Positions 45,945-57,360 are shown, counted from the stretch's first letter. The stretch: DNA of 64,000 nt from Agriotes lineatus (GCA_940337035.1 OW679197.1:56441903-56505902), one strand, 5' to 3'. Notes: generated by a model not told the origin, from the letters alone. Numbers and translations are program-made.

Positions 45945-46953
45945 CCTGTGTCATCGGGGGTTCCGCAGGGATCAATAATAAGTCCCTTGTTATATACTCT
46001 TTATACCTCCCACTTTTGGAGGTTTGTTGTACATTGTAATATGCACTGTTATGACGACGATACACAGCTGTACTACTCTTTCTACCCACATAACTATGCA
46101 GATGCAGTTAACAAAATTAACCGAGATATCAATAATTTAATCGAGAAATATAAATTACATTCTCTAAATATTAACGCTTCTAAAACCTCAATTTTGTTAT
46201 TTGGACAACCTAATGTCAGATCTGAACTTGCAAATAGACTACAGATAAAAGTAGATCGTCATAATATAGCTCTTGTTGAAAAAGCCAAGAATTTCGGACT
46301 AATTTTTGATACTTCTTTAAAATTTAAGCCTCACATTAGTAATTGCATCCGACTGGCATAGACAAATCTAAAAATGATATACCGTGTGTCCACAGGAGGA
46401 CGCACCATAGGGATAACCAAATAGAATAGAAAGATCGGCTAATGTTGTGATCGCCGGGACGCTAAAACGTTGTTTTCTGGCTTCTGACTCGCCACTGTAT
46501 GAAACAATATTGTTATAAATGGTACAAGAAAAGGGACGGTGGTCATAGCACTGGTTGATATTTATATTCTATTAGCATTATCTTATCTCTATGGTGCGTA
46601 CTCCTGTGGACACACGGTATAACAACAGGCATTTTCTTAATCGAAAAGTTAAAATTATGCTCTGCGAGTCTTTAGTGCTGTCCAAATTTAACTTTGCTGA
46701 TACTGTATATGGCCCATGCATAGATGCCGAAGATGCCCGCAGAATTCTGGTAGTTCAAAACTCGTGTCTACGATTAATTTTTGGGATAAGACGTAGACAT
46801 CATGTCTCACATAAACTGTCTGAGATCGAGTGGCTAAATATGTCTAAGAGGCGTTTGCTACATTCACCTTGCTTATTTCATAAAATTATTACCCATAAAG
46901 CTCCAAAATATCTAAATAACAAAATATCATTTCATCTCTCGCACACACCATAA
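45945..46953 (+). mobile_element. Jockey-like LINE RT, split by a MITE
   Basis: SSGVPQGSIISPLLYTLYTS, CYDDDTQLYYSF (the YADD motif with Ala changed to Asp), ALVEKAKNFGLIFDTSLKF and, after a MITE, NNRHFLNRKVKIMLCESLVL and FNFADTVYGPCID are the usual RT core and tail of Jockey-clade LINEs. The reading is open on either side of the insertion, so this copy is young apart from that. It is 5' truncated and its 3' end lies near 46980. Confidence 0.85.
46380..46619. mobile_element. 240-bp MITE with 38-bp inverted ends
   Basis: TACCGTGTGTCCACAGGAG at the left and its inverse CTCCTGTGGACACACGGTA at the right, extending to TAGGGATAA/TTATCTCTA. TA flanks both ends. Its removal joins LKMI to NNRHFLNRKVK in the surrounding LINE, which confirms the boundaries. 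Confidence 0.93.
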
Positions 46954-47019
46954 CCTTTGTTTTTTTAATTTCTAATATTTTTCAAAATCACATTTCACTT
47001 TATCAAACCTCTTTTCCAT

Positions 47020-47180
47020 AGCAACAAGGGCTATATACAGTTCGTTCCTAACCTTTTTCGATAAGTCTCATTGCAAGCGTGACCTCTCTTGGTCTTCGAA
47101 AATCAAACTGGTCTTTAGTCAGATCGTGTTCTACAAACTGGTAAAACAGCCGCTGTGTAACTCTTTTTTGACGACCACTT
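47020..47180 (-). mobile_element. LINE RT scrap
   Basis: The minus strand reads HDLTKDQFDFRRPREVTLAM, matching the LT..QFGFRxGRSTTDAL block of non-LTR reverse transcriptases. Short and isolated. Confidence 0.55.
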
Positions 47181-47819
47181 CTGGTGGAATTCTGTCCACT
47201 CAGTATCGCTAAGTGACAAATGCGCTTTAGGGGTGAATGACTGCATTCTTAGTGGGAGAAAGCTCTCATGGCTTGAACCGGATTGGAATGTGTCGTGAGA
47301 AGTAGTCGTACTTGAGACAATTGCTATCGCTGATTGAGAGTGTTATCTCAGTTACGGTTGATACCGGATTTGACGTTTGATTCCTCTTCGTATTTTCGAA
47401 ATAACAGATTATTGTTTTCTGCCGACGTATATATTCCAACCCCCGCCCCACTAGGTGAATATCGACGTTTTACGAATTCCATACCCTTTCATCACTACGC
47501 AGACGAGGCCATTGTTGTTTCATCGTCATCCAACCATCTTCCCAAGAGGCCGGCTTCATCTTTCATCAGTGCTAAGCAGGAGTGCTTACAGTCACGAACA
47601 CCTTCGTCGAGTTTCGAGGCCCTGCATATCAGATAGAACTTGTACCTATTTTAGTGCATGTAACAGCCTTGCGTAAATAGACAGTGGGGGAGATCATTGT
47701 AAAGTGAACTTTATTATAGACTTTACGACACTATATACTTATAGAAAAGCTGTAAAGTCAGATGTTTTATGAAAAAAACAAGTTTTGGTGCAACGTTATT
47801 TTTCATCGCCGGTTGCTTT
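47181..47819. other. Unassigned DNA between LINE scraps
   Basis: A 100-codon open frame (47334-47636) has no recognised domain. No repeat structure was noted. Confidence 0.4.
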
Positions 47820-48740
47820 TTACAGAGGAGTCGTGACCGCTAGTTTTAATCTAATTGTTTCTAGCCCTTCGTATACTGTTTCTTCATTGTTCTCTCTTCC
47901 TGACTTCTCTAGTGGCATGTTATAGCGTATTGCCAGTCAGATATTTGACCTGGTCTATCCATCGTTTCGGTGATCTCCCTCTGACTCTAGTGGCCTCGAC
48001 CTGTCCTTCTACTACCAATCTTCCTAATGACGAGTCATCCTTGCGTTCTATATGGTCAAACTATTTGAGAATTTTAGCTATTCACGGAACTCTCCTCCAA
48101 CACTAAACTTCAAAAATGTCGGTACGTTTTTGGTCTTGTTTTTTGACAATCCAAGACTCGGCAGCGTACAGCATAATAGGGAAGACTACGGATTTTATTA
48201 GTACTTTCTTCGTGTTGAGTGTTATACCATGGTCTTTTCAGATTTTATGCAGGTCGTTCGTAGCCCTTCTAGCCATTTCACACTATCCTTTGATTTCTGG
48301 TGTGCGTTCACCTGCATTGAATACGAGTATGATTGCTTCGAGGTAAACAAACTGATTGACCATTTTAAATTGTCCTATTTGTCTGATGTCCGAACAGTTA
48401 TCGGTTTTGCAATCAATGAGCATAATCTTGGTTTTCTCTTGGCTTATCTTTAGGCTATATAGAAAACGTTCTTCTTCCAGGCGTCTAAGAAGTTCCTCCA
48501 AATCTTCGCGACTGGCGACTGTTTTTCTACCAATTCTGATTCCACCGGTCCAATTCTCTAGAATTCTCCTAATTATGTATTCACGGTAGATGTTAAGAGT
48601 ATTGGTGATAATATACAACCCTGTCTAGTACCCTTTTCTACTCTCAGGTGATTCGATAATGATTCATCTACTTTTACAGTCTGCACTGCCTTGTTTATAC
48701 AGTCTGTAAGGAAATTGTTAGTTGATATGAACGTACAGCA
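47820..48740 (-). mobile_element. LINE RT and C-terminal fragment
   Basis: The minus strand gives LRVEKGTRQGCILSPILL, EYIIRRILENWTGGIRIGRK, SREDLEELLRRLEEE and KISQEKTKIMLIDC, then (47830-48200) a decayed WCWRR... and RGRSPKRWIDQ tail. The FADD catalytic motif is deleted (the reading jumps from GRKTVAS to SREDL). Inactive 5'-truncated copy. Confidence 0.75.
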
Positions 48741-48995
48741 ATTTAGCATTATTTTCTCGATTCCGAATTGCGATTGTGCCTGTATATAAGTTTATCGAGT
48801 TTTGGGCATGCATTCAGTTGTTTTCGAGGGCTACACGGCTGTGTTATCTAAAGACCCTGTATATTAAGATTAGAGACTGGAAATACAGATGATCAATGAG
48901 AATTGGTTGGAACCATTTTCCATGGCTGAAATGATTGATGCTGTTTAACATTTCTAATTTTTGCTGTAATGACAAGTGACATTTTCTTTGTGTGA
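48741..48995. other. Unassigned DNA
   Basis: Nothing supported. Confidence 0.35.
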
Positions 48996-49775
48996 TAGAT
49001 AATTAGTATATTATTATATGAGCGATTATGACAGCCATTATTCACGAAGATGACATTTGCGCCACAAGCCGAAGGCGCGTGGTGCAAGTCATCTGAGTGA
49101 ATAATGGCCATAATCGCGAATGTAATACGATATTTTATCTACTCCTATGCAATAAGAGACGTGTGTTCATATTTCTGAATTTTGACATTTGTGACAGCTG
49201 TTAACTTCAAAAGTCATTGAATAATAAAAATGAATGCTGTGATTGGCTACAACCTATTGAATAATGAAAATAGAATTTTCTGATTGGTTGCAACTTGCAA
49301 ACTATTGAATAATGAAAATAGAATTTTATGATTGGCTGCAAACTGTGAATTATGAATCATAATTAATGGTCATTGTACAGTAGGAGTAGATAATTAGTAT
49401 ATTATTATATGAGCGATTATGACAGCCATTATTCACGAAGATGACATTTGCGCCACAAGCCGAAGGCGCGTGGCGCAAGTCATCTGAGTGAATAATGGCC
49501 ATAATCGCGAATATAATACGATATTTTATCTACTCCTTTGCAATAGGAGACTTGTGTTCATATTTCCGAATTTTGACAGCTGTTAACTTCAAAAGTCATT
49601 GAATAATAAGAATGAATTCTGTGATTGGCTACAACCTATTGAATAATGAAAATAGAATTTTCTGATTGGTTGCAATTTGCAAGCTATTGAATAATGAAAA
49701 TAGAATTTTATGATTGGCTGCAAACCGTGAATTATGAATCATAATTCATGGCCATTGTGCAGTAGGAGTAGATAA
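48996..49775. repeat. 390-bp tandem duplication, each unit with a long hairpin (G1, G2)
   Basis: Bases 48996-49385 and 49386-49775 are near-identical. Each unit opens with a hairpin (48998-49141 and 49388-49532): GCGATTATGACAGCCATTAT pairs with ATAATGGCCATAATCGC, and the centre is AAGCCGAAGGCG. The outer ends are GATAATTAGTATATTA and TACGATATTTTATC. The rest of each unit holds about three copies of a 45-bp repeat (TTGAATAATGAAAATAGAAT) with GATTGG words (inverted CCAAT). Confidence 0.9.
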
Positions 49776-49919
49776 TAGTAGATTATGCAATGAGGGAGAC
49801 AAAAGCGTTATTTTGCTGAGGTACAATTTCTGACTCGAGGGCGAAGCCCGAGAATCAGAAATTGCACTGAAGCAAAATAGCATTCTCTCCAAGTTGCATA
49901 TACTATTTTTTCACGTTGC
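49771..49919. repeat. Hairpin repeat H
   Basis: GATAATAGTAGATTATGCAA on the left pairs with TTGCATATACTATTTTTTC on the right. The arms run through AAGCGTTATTTTGCT / AGCAAAATAGC and CAATTTCTGA / TCAGAAATTG to the centre CTCGAGGGCGAAGCCCGAG. It directly abuts the G duplication. Confidence 0.85.
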
Positions 49920-50079
49920 AGGAAGATTTAAAACGAAAATCCGTTTTTTTAAACGTCATTTATTGACATTTTAGTTACAATTATTTTAAAATCAGTAGCC
50001 TACGGTAAATTTTAAAGTTGGTGGCACTGGAAGTCATTATGACAAGAGCTCACAATTATTTCAAATTCGAGGTTAGCAG

Positions 50080-50160
50080 GTTAGGTTTTGCGTCAGTTTG
50101 TGTCAAAACTGACGCCAAACCTAACCTGATAACCTCAAATTTGATATAATTATTCTGTCA
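50080..50160. repeat. Short hairpin, related copy at 22180-22290
   Basis: GGTTAGGTTTTGCGTCAGTT pairs with AACTGACGCCAAACCTAACC; the outer arms are AAATTCGAGGTTA / TAACCTCAAATTT. Stem of about 38 bp, nearly perfect. Confidence 0.8.
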
Positions 50161-51180
50161 GTCATAATGAAAACTCCCTAGAGAAATTTTTGTCTTATTT
50201 AGTCTCTAGGGAGTAAATGTTTTACTTCTGCTATAGAAACGGACTTCTACTCCCGGTCGTGGAAAAAATTATTTTTATTATTTGACATTTAGAAATTTGT
50301 CATTTTAGATTAATGTCAATTCGGCAATGGCAACATCTTCAAACGTTCTTTCAAAAACAGCAATTAATCAATTTGTTCTTGGAAACTGGTTCCACTTGTC
50401 CCATCTTTTATCTTACTTTTTATACAGGGTCTCTAGTGTTATCGATCCAGTCTTGTAACATTTATTGTTTATATCTTTGCGTTTGTTAAACCTGTTTACC
50501 TGTCAGTTTAATGCAGTGCCGTCAGATTACATGATCCTATTCAACTTTACGTAGTGGCAGATAAAGTACGTGTCGCATTTGTACTATGTTAAGCTGATTA
50601 CCGTCTTTTATTGCTGTTTATTAAGTCAGTTTTTTGTATGTATTTCTATGTTAATACCGTTCTCCAGTCATTCCAGTGTTTCATGTGAAGTTTACCTCGC
50701 ATTTAATAAATGAAGACGTTACGCAATTTAAATAATTAACCTTTAGTAACCCATTTCATATTTTTATGTACTAAACTTTTGCATTTTTAAATATTTTTGC
50801 TAACACACTTTATGTTTATTTAACTGTGGTTTTCTTTTAACACTGCGAAGGTAATAGTTGAAAGGTGAATCCATTATGCTTCCACTTTTCCTCGGTGGGT
50901 TCAGCTATTCATTTTTCCCTTCTAGGAATCGTGGTGGCGCTGTAGCAGTAAAGATCTGCTTTTCGTTTATTAGGCCGTTTCCTTGTGTGATCTCGTGTTG
51001 GACCCTCCTCACTCCACTGAAGTTAGTTGGCGACTCTTTTGTAACGGGCTGGGGCAGCGGTCCTATGTAGTACATTCCCGATTTTGAGTTAACTTACGCG
51101 CTAGTCGTTTAGATTTGTTTGGGCTTGTCTTAAATACGGATTCGTACCGTTACAAACTGGCGCATTGTCGTAATATCGTG
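50161..51180. other. Unassigned DNA
   Basis: No gene or repeat identified. A short open frame at 50858-51070 has no recognisable domain. Confidence 0.35.
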
Positions 51181-51390
51181 TTAGCCTGTTATAAACTGGC
51201 AGCCCAACGTGGTGCCATGTTTGATTGATCGTAAACGCGTTTTGATCCAGTTACAAGTCTTCTCACTAAGGCTACTAGGTGTTGTGGCACGCCCATTTCT
51301 TGAAGAATTATTCAGTCTGTCGAAAGTCTTCCGATAATCTACAAAACAGAGGTATACAGCCTTGTTGAATGCTCTGGCCGCTAACGTCAT
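51181..51390 (-). mobile_element. LINE RT scrap
   Basis: The minus strand reads FNKAVYLCFVDYRKTFDRLN, the palm motif (F.D..KAFD) of a non-LTR RT, followed by decayed sequence. About 70 codons are recognisable at most. Confidence 0.6.
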
Positions 51391-53251
51391 ACTCGTATGT
51401 TAACTAAATTAAGAAACTACCTTAAATACCTACTTTTCTTCATTGAATAATTAAACCGGCACTTGCTGAGGAAAATACTAATTTCTGCGTTAGACCGCAA
51501 ATAGAGTGACGTAACTTAGGTAATTGCCAATGTTAAATTTTGTCTGTATATGTAGAATAGTTGGTTTCATTGTAAGCCGGTATGAGTAGCCATAGACATG
51601 TTTAAATTATTTTCGTGGTTGTTTTCTTGTGCTCTTTCTTCTATTCTGTAAAGCAACTTGGAGGAACGGTTTTGAATAAACAAACCCAGACTTAATAGAT
51701 ACTTTAGTGGACGTAAACGCCAAGGCAAGTCCCTGACTGTGGAGAATTGAGAAGCACACCTTCCGAATAAGCTGGTTGGATTCTATTTCGTAGTTTGGGG
51801 GATTCATCAATTGTTTGCTTTCTTTCAAAAAATAATTCTGTGCTATTTAAAAACACCCACAATTCTATCGCTGTTGAACTCAACAATTTCTCGATTGCAG
51901 CTAGTTGGAGCAAATCATTATTGCAGGGCTGATTAGTTTTGGGGGTCACTGTCACATAAACTTTGTTATTGCTTATATCTTCTTATCGCTGTGGACAACT
52001 TGGCTTCAACAGCGTATTCTTGCTTATGATGTAAATTGAATTAGACCATGTAATAACCGGGCGCTGCAACGCCGTTCAGTTACCTATTTGCTGTAAACAT
52101 TGTTTTATGGTTTAATTTCCATTTTGCCTTGTCATAACACTTATTTCTTTCCGTAGTAATTTTGATGTATGCATAAAGCGTCGTCAAAGTTATAGTGGGT
52201 CTTTCTGTGCATACAGTAGACGCTATCTTTTTTGGTATTAGTATTAACTGTGCTTCTTGAAAATCTTTCATATGCGCTTTGCTTCGTAACTATTAGAAAC
52301 ACATTTAAAGCGTCTGTCTTTCACATCCTCTTTTAGACTTTTCAACACTTACTGGTTATTTTCCACTACCGGCGCTTTACCTAAACTTCTACTTTTCGGT
52401 GCTTTATTGATTTCTTCTTATAATGTCAACGCTACATACACTACCATACAGTTGCATAAAGTATTTGCACATTGTTCCTTATTTGTACCAATCAGCTCTT
52501 TATATCCGAATCGGACATCCTAATCACATTAATAATTTCCAAATCTTCTTTTGGGCCACGTTGATATGCTACCGCAAGTATCTCGCAATAACTGTATCAA
52601 TAAATTTATTGTATTTCCTTTATTCTTGTGTTTACCCTATCCCAAATACAACGAGTGTATATCTGGTTTTCAAATTGGTTTTTACTAGATATGTTCTTCG
52701 GTTTTCTCCTGCCAGATTTTTGACTCAATTTGTTGAGTTACTTTTGGAACTGCCCAAATTTTTCTACACCTTGCATTTAGACGATAACTTTTACCAGCGT
52801 TTGTCTTTATCATTTGGCGCATTCGTAGCTTGGAGCAATGCCGCCGCGTTCAACTTTTCCGAAATGCATGTATTTGTTTGCTGTCCGTCCTACGAGCATG
52901 TAGGCATTATGCTACAGGGCTAATCGTTATTTAAGACAATCAAACAGAGCCACACGGTGGCGCGGCACTTTTATTACACCAGAGGCTAATTTCAATTAAA
53001 ACGACGTTTCTAACATCCAGGCAACTGCTCCGCGTTACAGTGTAACATCGAACCCTTTCTCATAAGGGTATGAATATTTATTTACCACGGGATAGCTCAT
53101 GAATCGGAGGTATGTTCAATTGTTCACTCAGACATACGTAAATAAGCAGGCAAACACCAACGGAGTATCCTGTATAACAATTTATTATATTTAGCTATAA
53201 TACAAAATAAATATTCATGTAATAACGAAAATGAAATGCATATTGAATAAA
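51391..53251. other. Unassigned DNA
   Basis: A 166-codon open frame (52423-52923, plus) is hydrophobic and Tyr/Leu/Phe-rich, but has no known domain and no neighbouring exons. It could be a chance frame or decayed element. On the minus strand a poly-A signal AATAAA lies near 53180, which would serve the candidate gene listed next. Confidence 0.35.
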
Positions 53252-53715
53252 TTAACTTTGGTGTAATAAAACTGCGTTGCTTGTCCCTACGGATGCTGCA
53301 ACCAGATCTACACCCGTGCTAGGCGTATCTGCTGGCCTCGTGCTTGATCCGTCCTGGGACGTCGTGGTCGGTCGAGCTTCTAATTCGTTGTATGTCGGGA
53401 CGGCCGCGACGGCGCTGTGGAACCTGTCAGTTTCGCTGATTTGCTACTGCAAATTATAACAACAAATTAGATTGAGAGTACCTACTATTTCTCACCCGGT
53501 TTGTGTGGCTACAATTGTTATCAATACACCCCCTGGAGATTTGACACGGAGCGGGAAAATTCTGTGTTGTAGCCGAAAGCTGATTTAATGTCGCCGGGCC
53601 GCGATTCGTCGGTTAACCTCCAAATATACATGTGATTGCAGTGCTCTATGAGGACGATCCCTGCGGCTCGTATTCATTCCCCCAGCTCTTAGAGAGTGCT
53701 TGGGTAAGTCGCTAG
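53252..53715 (-). CDS. Candidate last two exons of an unrecognised host gene
   Basis: Two adjacent minus-strand segments fit exon rules. The first, 53715-53618, has acceptor TTACAG and donor GAG|GTTAAC and reads SDLPKHSLRAGGMNTSRR and onward. The second, 53443-53252, uses the inner AG of a CAGTAG tandem acceptor and reads ISETDRFHSAVAAVPTYNEL..., a Ser/Thr-rich tail ending LLHQS before a stop. Frames join in phase 0. The second segment has clearly higher GC at third positions than its flanks. No domain is recognised and no upstream exons were traced. A competing plus-strand exon reading (53642-53703) overlaps the first segment, so this model is tentative. Confidence 0.3.
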
Positions 53716-55059
53716 CTGTAATCCCAGTAATTAGTAAAGCAAATCGGCTCGCATAACCTGCGGCTTTATATATTGGACTTATAGGACGAAGTTCTGAATT
53801 TAAAATGCAAGGGGAAAATTAGGACTTGCAACTTTGTTAATAGTGGCAGGCTTCCAAACGGGCTGAGGGATTCCGGTTTCTGGAATCGTGAAGCTAGTGA
53901 CCTAGATATTCTCTTGCAAATCACCGGGTCGAAACTAGCTTTGGGGACGGATTTTACAGGAAAATGCAGGCTAATGACCTAGATATTCTCTTGCAAATCA
54001 CCGGGTTGAAATTAGCCTTAGGTTTAACAAGTTTAACAATAAAGTTCAAGCTAATGACCTAGACAGGCCAAGACCCACCCAGGGTTGTAGTGCCAACGAT
54101 GATGATCAATGACCTAGATATTCTCTTGCAAATCACCGGGTGGAAATTGGCTGCGGCGTTGTTATCTTCAATGGATCATCGGCCCACGCGGCCTTATCTT
54201 CAAAGCCATTGACACGACGTTGTGTTTAATAACGCTGGATCGGGCGATGTATAAATTTGAACATATTATATTAATATTTGGTATTAAAAATTTATACGGA
54301 AGCAAGCGTTACAACAGCGCCATTTTTAAGTTACGGGAAAAATTCGATGATTACACGACTGTAATATTAATCAAATAACCAATTATACGGCTCAGCGATG
54401 CGATTACTGACCCACAAAATCAATCAGTCCTGCAACAATAACTTGCGCCGGCGGAATGCAATTGGAAAATAGAGTCAATTTGATGGTAAACGATATGTGA
54501 GTCTGCATTGTGACATTAGCACCTGCTCAAAATTTATTTCAAGCATGAATAATATGCTTAGATTTTTACGTTGTCAATACGTCATAATAGGTATTTGAAT
54601 CTTCTGTGCGCAAAACTTAGCGATAAACAAAACAGCTCAACGGTGCGCGAATCTGCTTACAACGAAGCCCAGCGCAAGTCATCTCAAATTTTCCCAGAAA
54701 ATAGTCTTGGTGAAGAAGTCCTAAAAGCTATTAAACCAAGTTGTCCTAATAGAGGCAGTTAAGTCCAGCGACCAGTCCAACCAGCTCCAACTAAAGGAAC
54801 TACCAGCCCCTAGGCTCTTTGGGTTGCTCCGAAGACGCCTGCAGCCTGAAAAACTTTCCTTTCGAGCCTGGAGATCACCTCTTGATCCTGACAAGTGAAA
54901 CAGACCTGCCACATTGATACGAACTTTGTCTTCCCGCCAGTCCGAGACCTAGACCTGGGCAATTAAACCGTCCAGAACGGTAAGGCACTTGAGTTCCTAA
55001 ACCCGCCTGGAAAAAACTTCAAAAACTCCCGACTCTCTCCTGAACTACAAACCTAACCG
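53716..55059. other. Unassigned DNA with a short minisatellite
   Basis: Apart from the 53898-54141 repeats nothing could be assigned. Confidence 0.35.
53898..54141. repeat. Three spaced copies of a 32-bp word
   Basis: TGACCTAGATATTCTCTTGC and the following AAATCACCGGGT occur at 53898, 53975 and 54110 with almost no change, plus a partial copy at about 54054. The spacing is irregular (77 and 135 bp), so the spacer is less conserved than the word. Confidence 0.9.
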
Positions 55060-55300
55060 TATAGAGCATTTGTGTGGCTTGCTAGATTCAGTATCTACAG
55101 ATACTTCCTCTATACCGCTCTTCGTCGTATTCGTGGCTTGCTGGAACAAGTATCTGATCACAACCTACCAAATATCCCCTTCAACCCGCTCAATATCGAA
55201 TTCGCGACTTGTTAAAACCAGTGCTTAAATAAAATACTCCAAATAACTCCTTCAACCCGCTCCCCCTTGTATTCGTGGCTTGCTGGTACCAGTAACGAAA
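55060..55300. repeat. Degenerate tandem repeats, about 72 bp
   Basis: Units with CCGCTC...TATTCGTGGCTTGCTGG..CCAGT recur at about 55066, 55127, 55196 and 55268 with moderate divergence. Confidence 0.7.
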
Positions 55301-56569
55301 CACGACACCCAAAACAGCCTTTAAATTAAAACCCATCGTCTGCCAGGTTCATTACTTAAGGCTCAACATTTGGATCCTAAAGGACCACGATGGTTTGTAC
55401 TTCGGGATTAACCAACTGTCGAATCACTCAGACCTCGATACGCGAGTCAACCAGCTATATCGGGATATTCCTCTAACAGTTGCGACAAACCGGATACCTA
55501 CCTTTAGCTTCCATCACCTGAAACACCTGCAAGATCTAATTTTGTTTACTTTAGAACTCATCCTGCGATTTTGAAGAAAGAAAAATATAAGAAAACACGC
55601 CAGTAATATTATTTGAGCGGTTCTGTTGATTACAAACACCAATTTACACTGAAGTCAGTGTTTCTTCCCATAAAAATTCAAAGTTAACATCACCCTAAGT
55701 GACGTAACTGTATGTACAGTCTAACTGTGAAATTCTTGTTTACACCAGCAAGCGTAGGCCGAACTATTCTAAAGTTGTAGCCCGGAAGGGACTACCTAAT
55801 TTAATTATATTGGAACGTTATAACGCAAAAATTGATTTGATATTAAACATCTGACTTCACATCTCTCTATTGTGTATGTAATGGCACAAATTCAACAATT
55901 ATTGGCATTCACTTCAGAACACTCTAATTCAGTCTTTTGAAATCCGATAAAACAATTTATGACTACGCAGTGTTATTACATGCAAATAGGATGCAGGTTC
56001 AAAACTGTTAATTAGCTTACACGACTGCGGCGTCCATGGTCTGCGTTAGGGCTTGCAAAAAACCTGAATATGAGTACAATTAATCCCTGTGAAGGGCGTC
56101 CAAGTCGTCCGAGTATGCGGAAAGGCGGCGAGATGGCGATGATATCTCTACAACCTCGTCTGCGAGGTGGCGAAGAATAGTCAACATTCACTTAGTGAAC
56201 AGGAGATGGTTAAATTAACTACAACGGCAAAACACAACTCTCTGTTTTTTAAGATACAATGAGGAGCCAATCGACAAATTCGGCACTAGCCATAGTTGGG
56301 ATTCACACCCTAATGAACGATAGAATTCCCATTACTTGTGACTACCCCTTAAATAAGCAAGACAGCGCACCCGACCGTAAATCGCGCAGGCAGTGCATAA
56401 ACGACAAATCAGCTCAGATGTTAAACTCTGACTGAGTAGCACAAGCACAAAACAATACCTAATATAAATTCAGGAGCTGAATCAAATCGATAGAATTTAA
56501 AATAAACAAATATTTTAACGAAATACGTAATACTTAGCTGTAAACTACGCACAACACGACACTCAGAGT
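55301..56569. other. Unassigned DNA
   Basis: No gene or repeat supported. On the minus strand near 56036 there is a Kozak-like ACCATGG followed 14 bases later by a GTAAGC donor-like site. It could be a first exon of the tentative 53.3-53.7 kb gene but is equally likely chance. Confidence 0.35.
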
Positions 56570-57360
56570 TGAACAAAATACTTTTAAAAGTATCTGGAGT
56601 ACAGATACAGATACTTTCATAATTCCGGTATCTTAGATACAAGATACAGATACTTTTGTGAATGGTCCACGGATACAGATACATATACAAATACTTTTTT
56701 TAGTGCTTATCAAATTGAGTTCGGCACTCCTCAAAGTCACACGAATGAATAACGGCAGCCTGGCCAGGAGATTAAAGGCCGGGTGACTGACGCTCTCTCC
56801 GCAAAGAAAAGGGCAAAGCTATTGAACCCAGGCATAAAGCCTGACCTTCGAAAAGGTTGACAACCGGACAGGTTTGAAACGCATTCATCTGCAAATAAAC
56901 CTTTTATGTATCTGAGTATCTGAGGCTGAAAATCGTACGACACTCATTAATGACCAATAGAAAAATTAGTTCTCGAGCCATAACCAAGACAACAACAAAA
57001 TTTCTTGGAAATTTTTTGTAGGTAGACATTACTTCTTTTTAGGGTTTGTGTCGTTACGATTTTCTTACCGAATCTGCATTCGAGCATTAATTCATATCCG
57101 GAAATTATTTTTCGTGCATTTCAACAACGTCCGAATTTGCCCTCTCGTCACGCTCGGGCAAATTAATACGACGTTGTTGGAACGCACTCAAAATATTTCC
57201 GGAAAGAATTAATGCTCTTATGAGATTATATGTGATAATTTTGTATCAGTAGATACTTTTTACAGCTACTTTTCAAGAAGACGGATACAGATACAGATAC
57301 AATATCTGTATCTGTAACAAGTAGTTTAGATACCAAGTATCAAGATACTGCGCGACTCTA
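56570..57360. mobile_element. Element bounded by GATACAGATAC repeats
   Basis: Both flanks (56575-56700 and 57245-57355) are built from the word GATACAGATAC or AAGTATCTG in many copies, in roughly inverted arrangement, beginning near CAGAGTTGAACAAAATACTT and ending near GTATCAAGATACTGCGCGACTC. The inside holds hairpin J and about 350 bp of unassigned DNA. A non-autonomous transposon is likely; exact ends and duplication were not found. Confidence 0.5.
57082..57217. repeat. Hairpin repeat J
   Basis: CGAGCATTAATTC / GAATTAATGCTC, CCGGAAAT / ATTTCCGG, CAACAACGTC / GACGTTGTTG and AATTTGCCC / GGGCAAATT pair in order around the centre TCTCGTCACGC. Stem of about 60 bp, nested in the 56570-57360 element. 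Confidence 0.85.

Noticed and set aside
48996..49775. Helitron termini
   Set aside because: Hairpins are far too long, and there is no TC start, CTRR end or replication-helicase sequence.
50090..50150. Telomeric TTAGG repeats (CCTAACC words)
   Set aside because: Only one or two units, explained by the arms of a hairpin repeat.
52423..52923. 166-codon hydrophobic open frame
   Set aside because: Looks membrane-like but is rich in Tyr, Phe and Leu as expected for AT-rich DNA, with no start context, splice partners or recognised fold.
53898..54141. CRISPR-like array
   Set aside because: Repeats are irregularly spaced, there are only three, and the DNA is eukaryotic with spliced genes.
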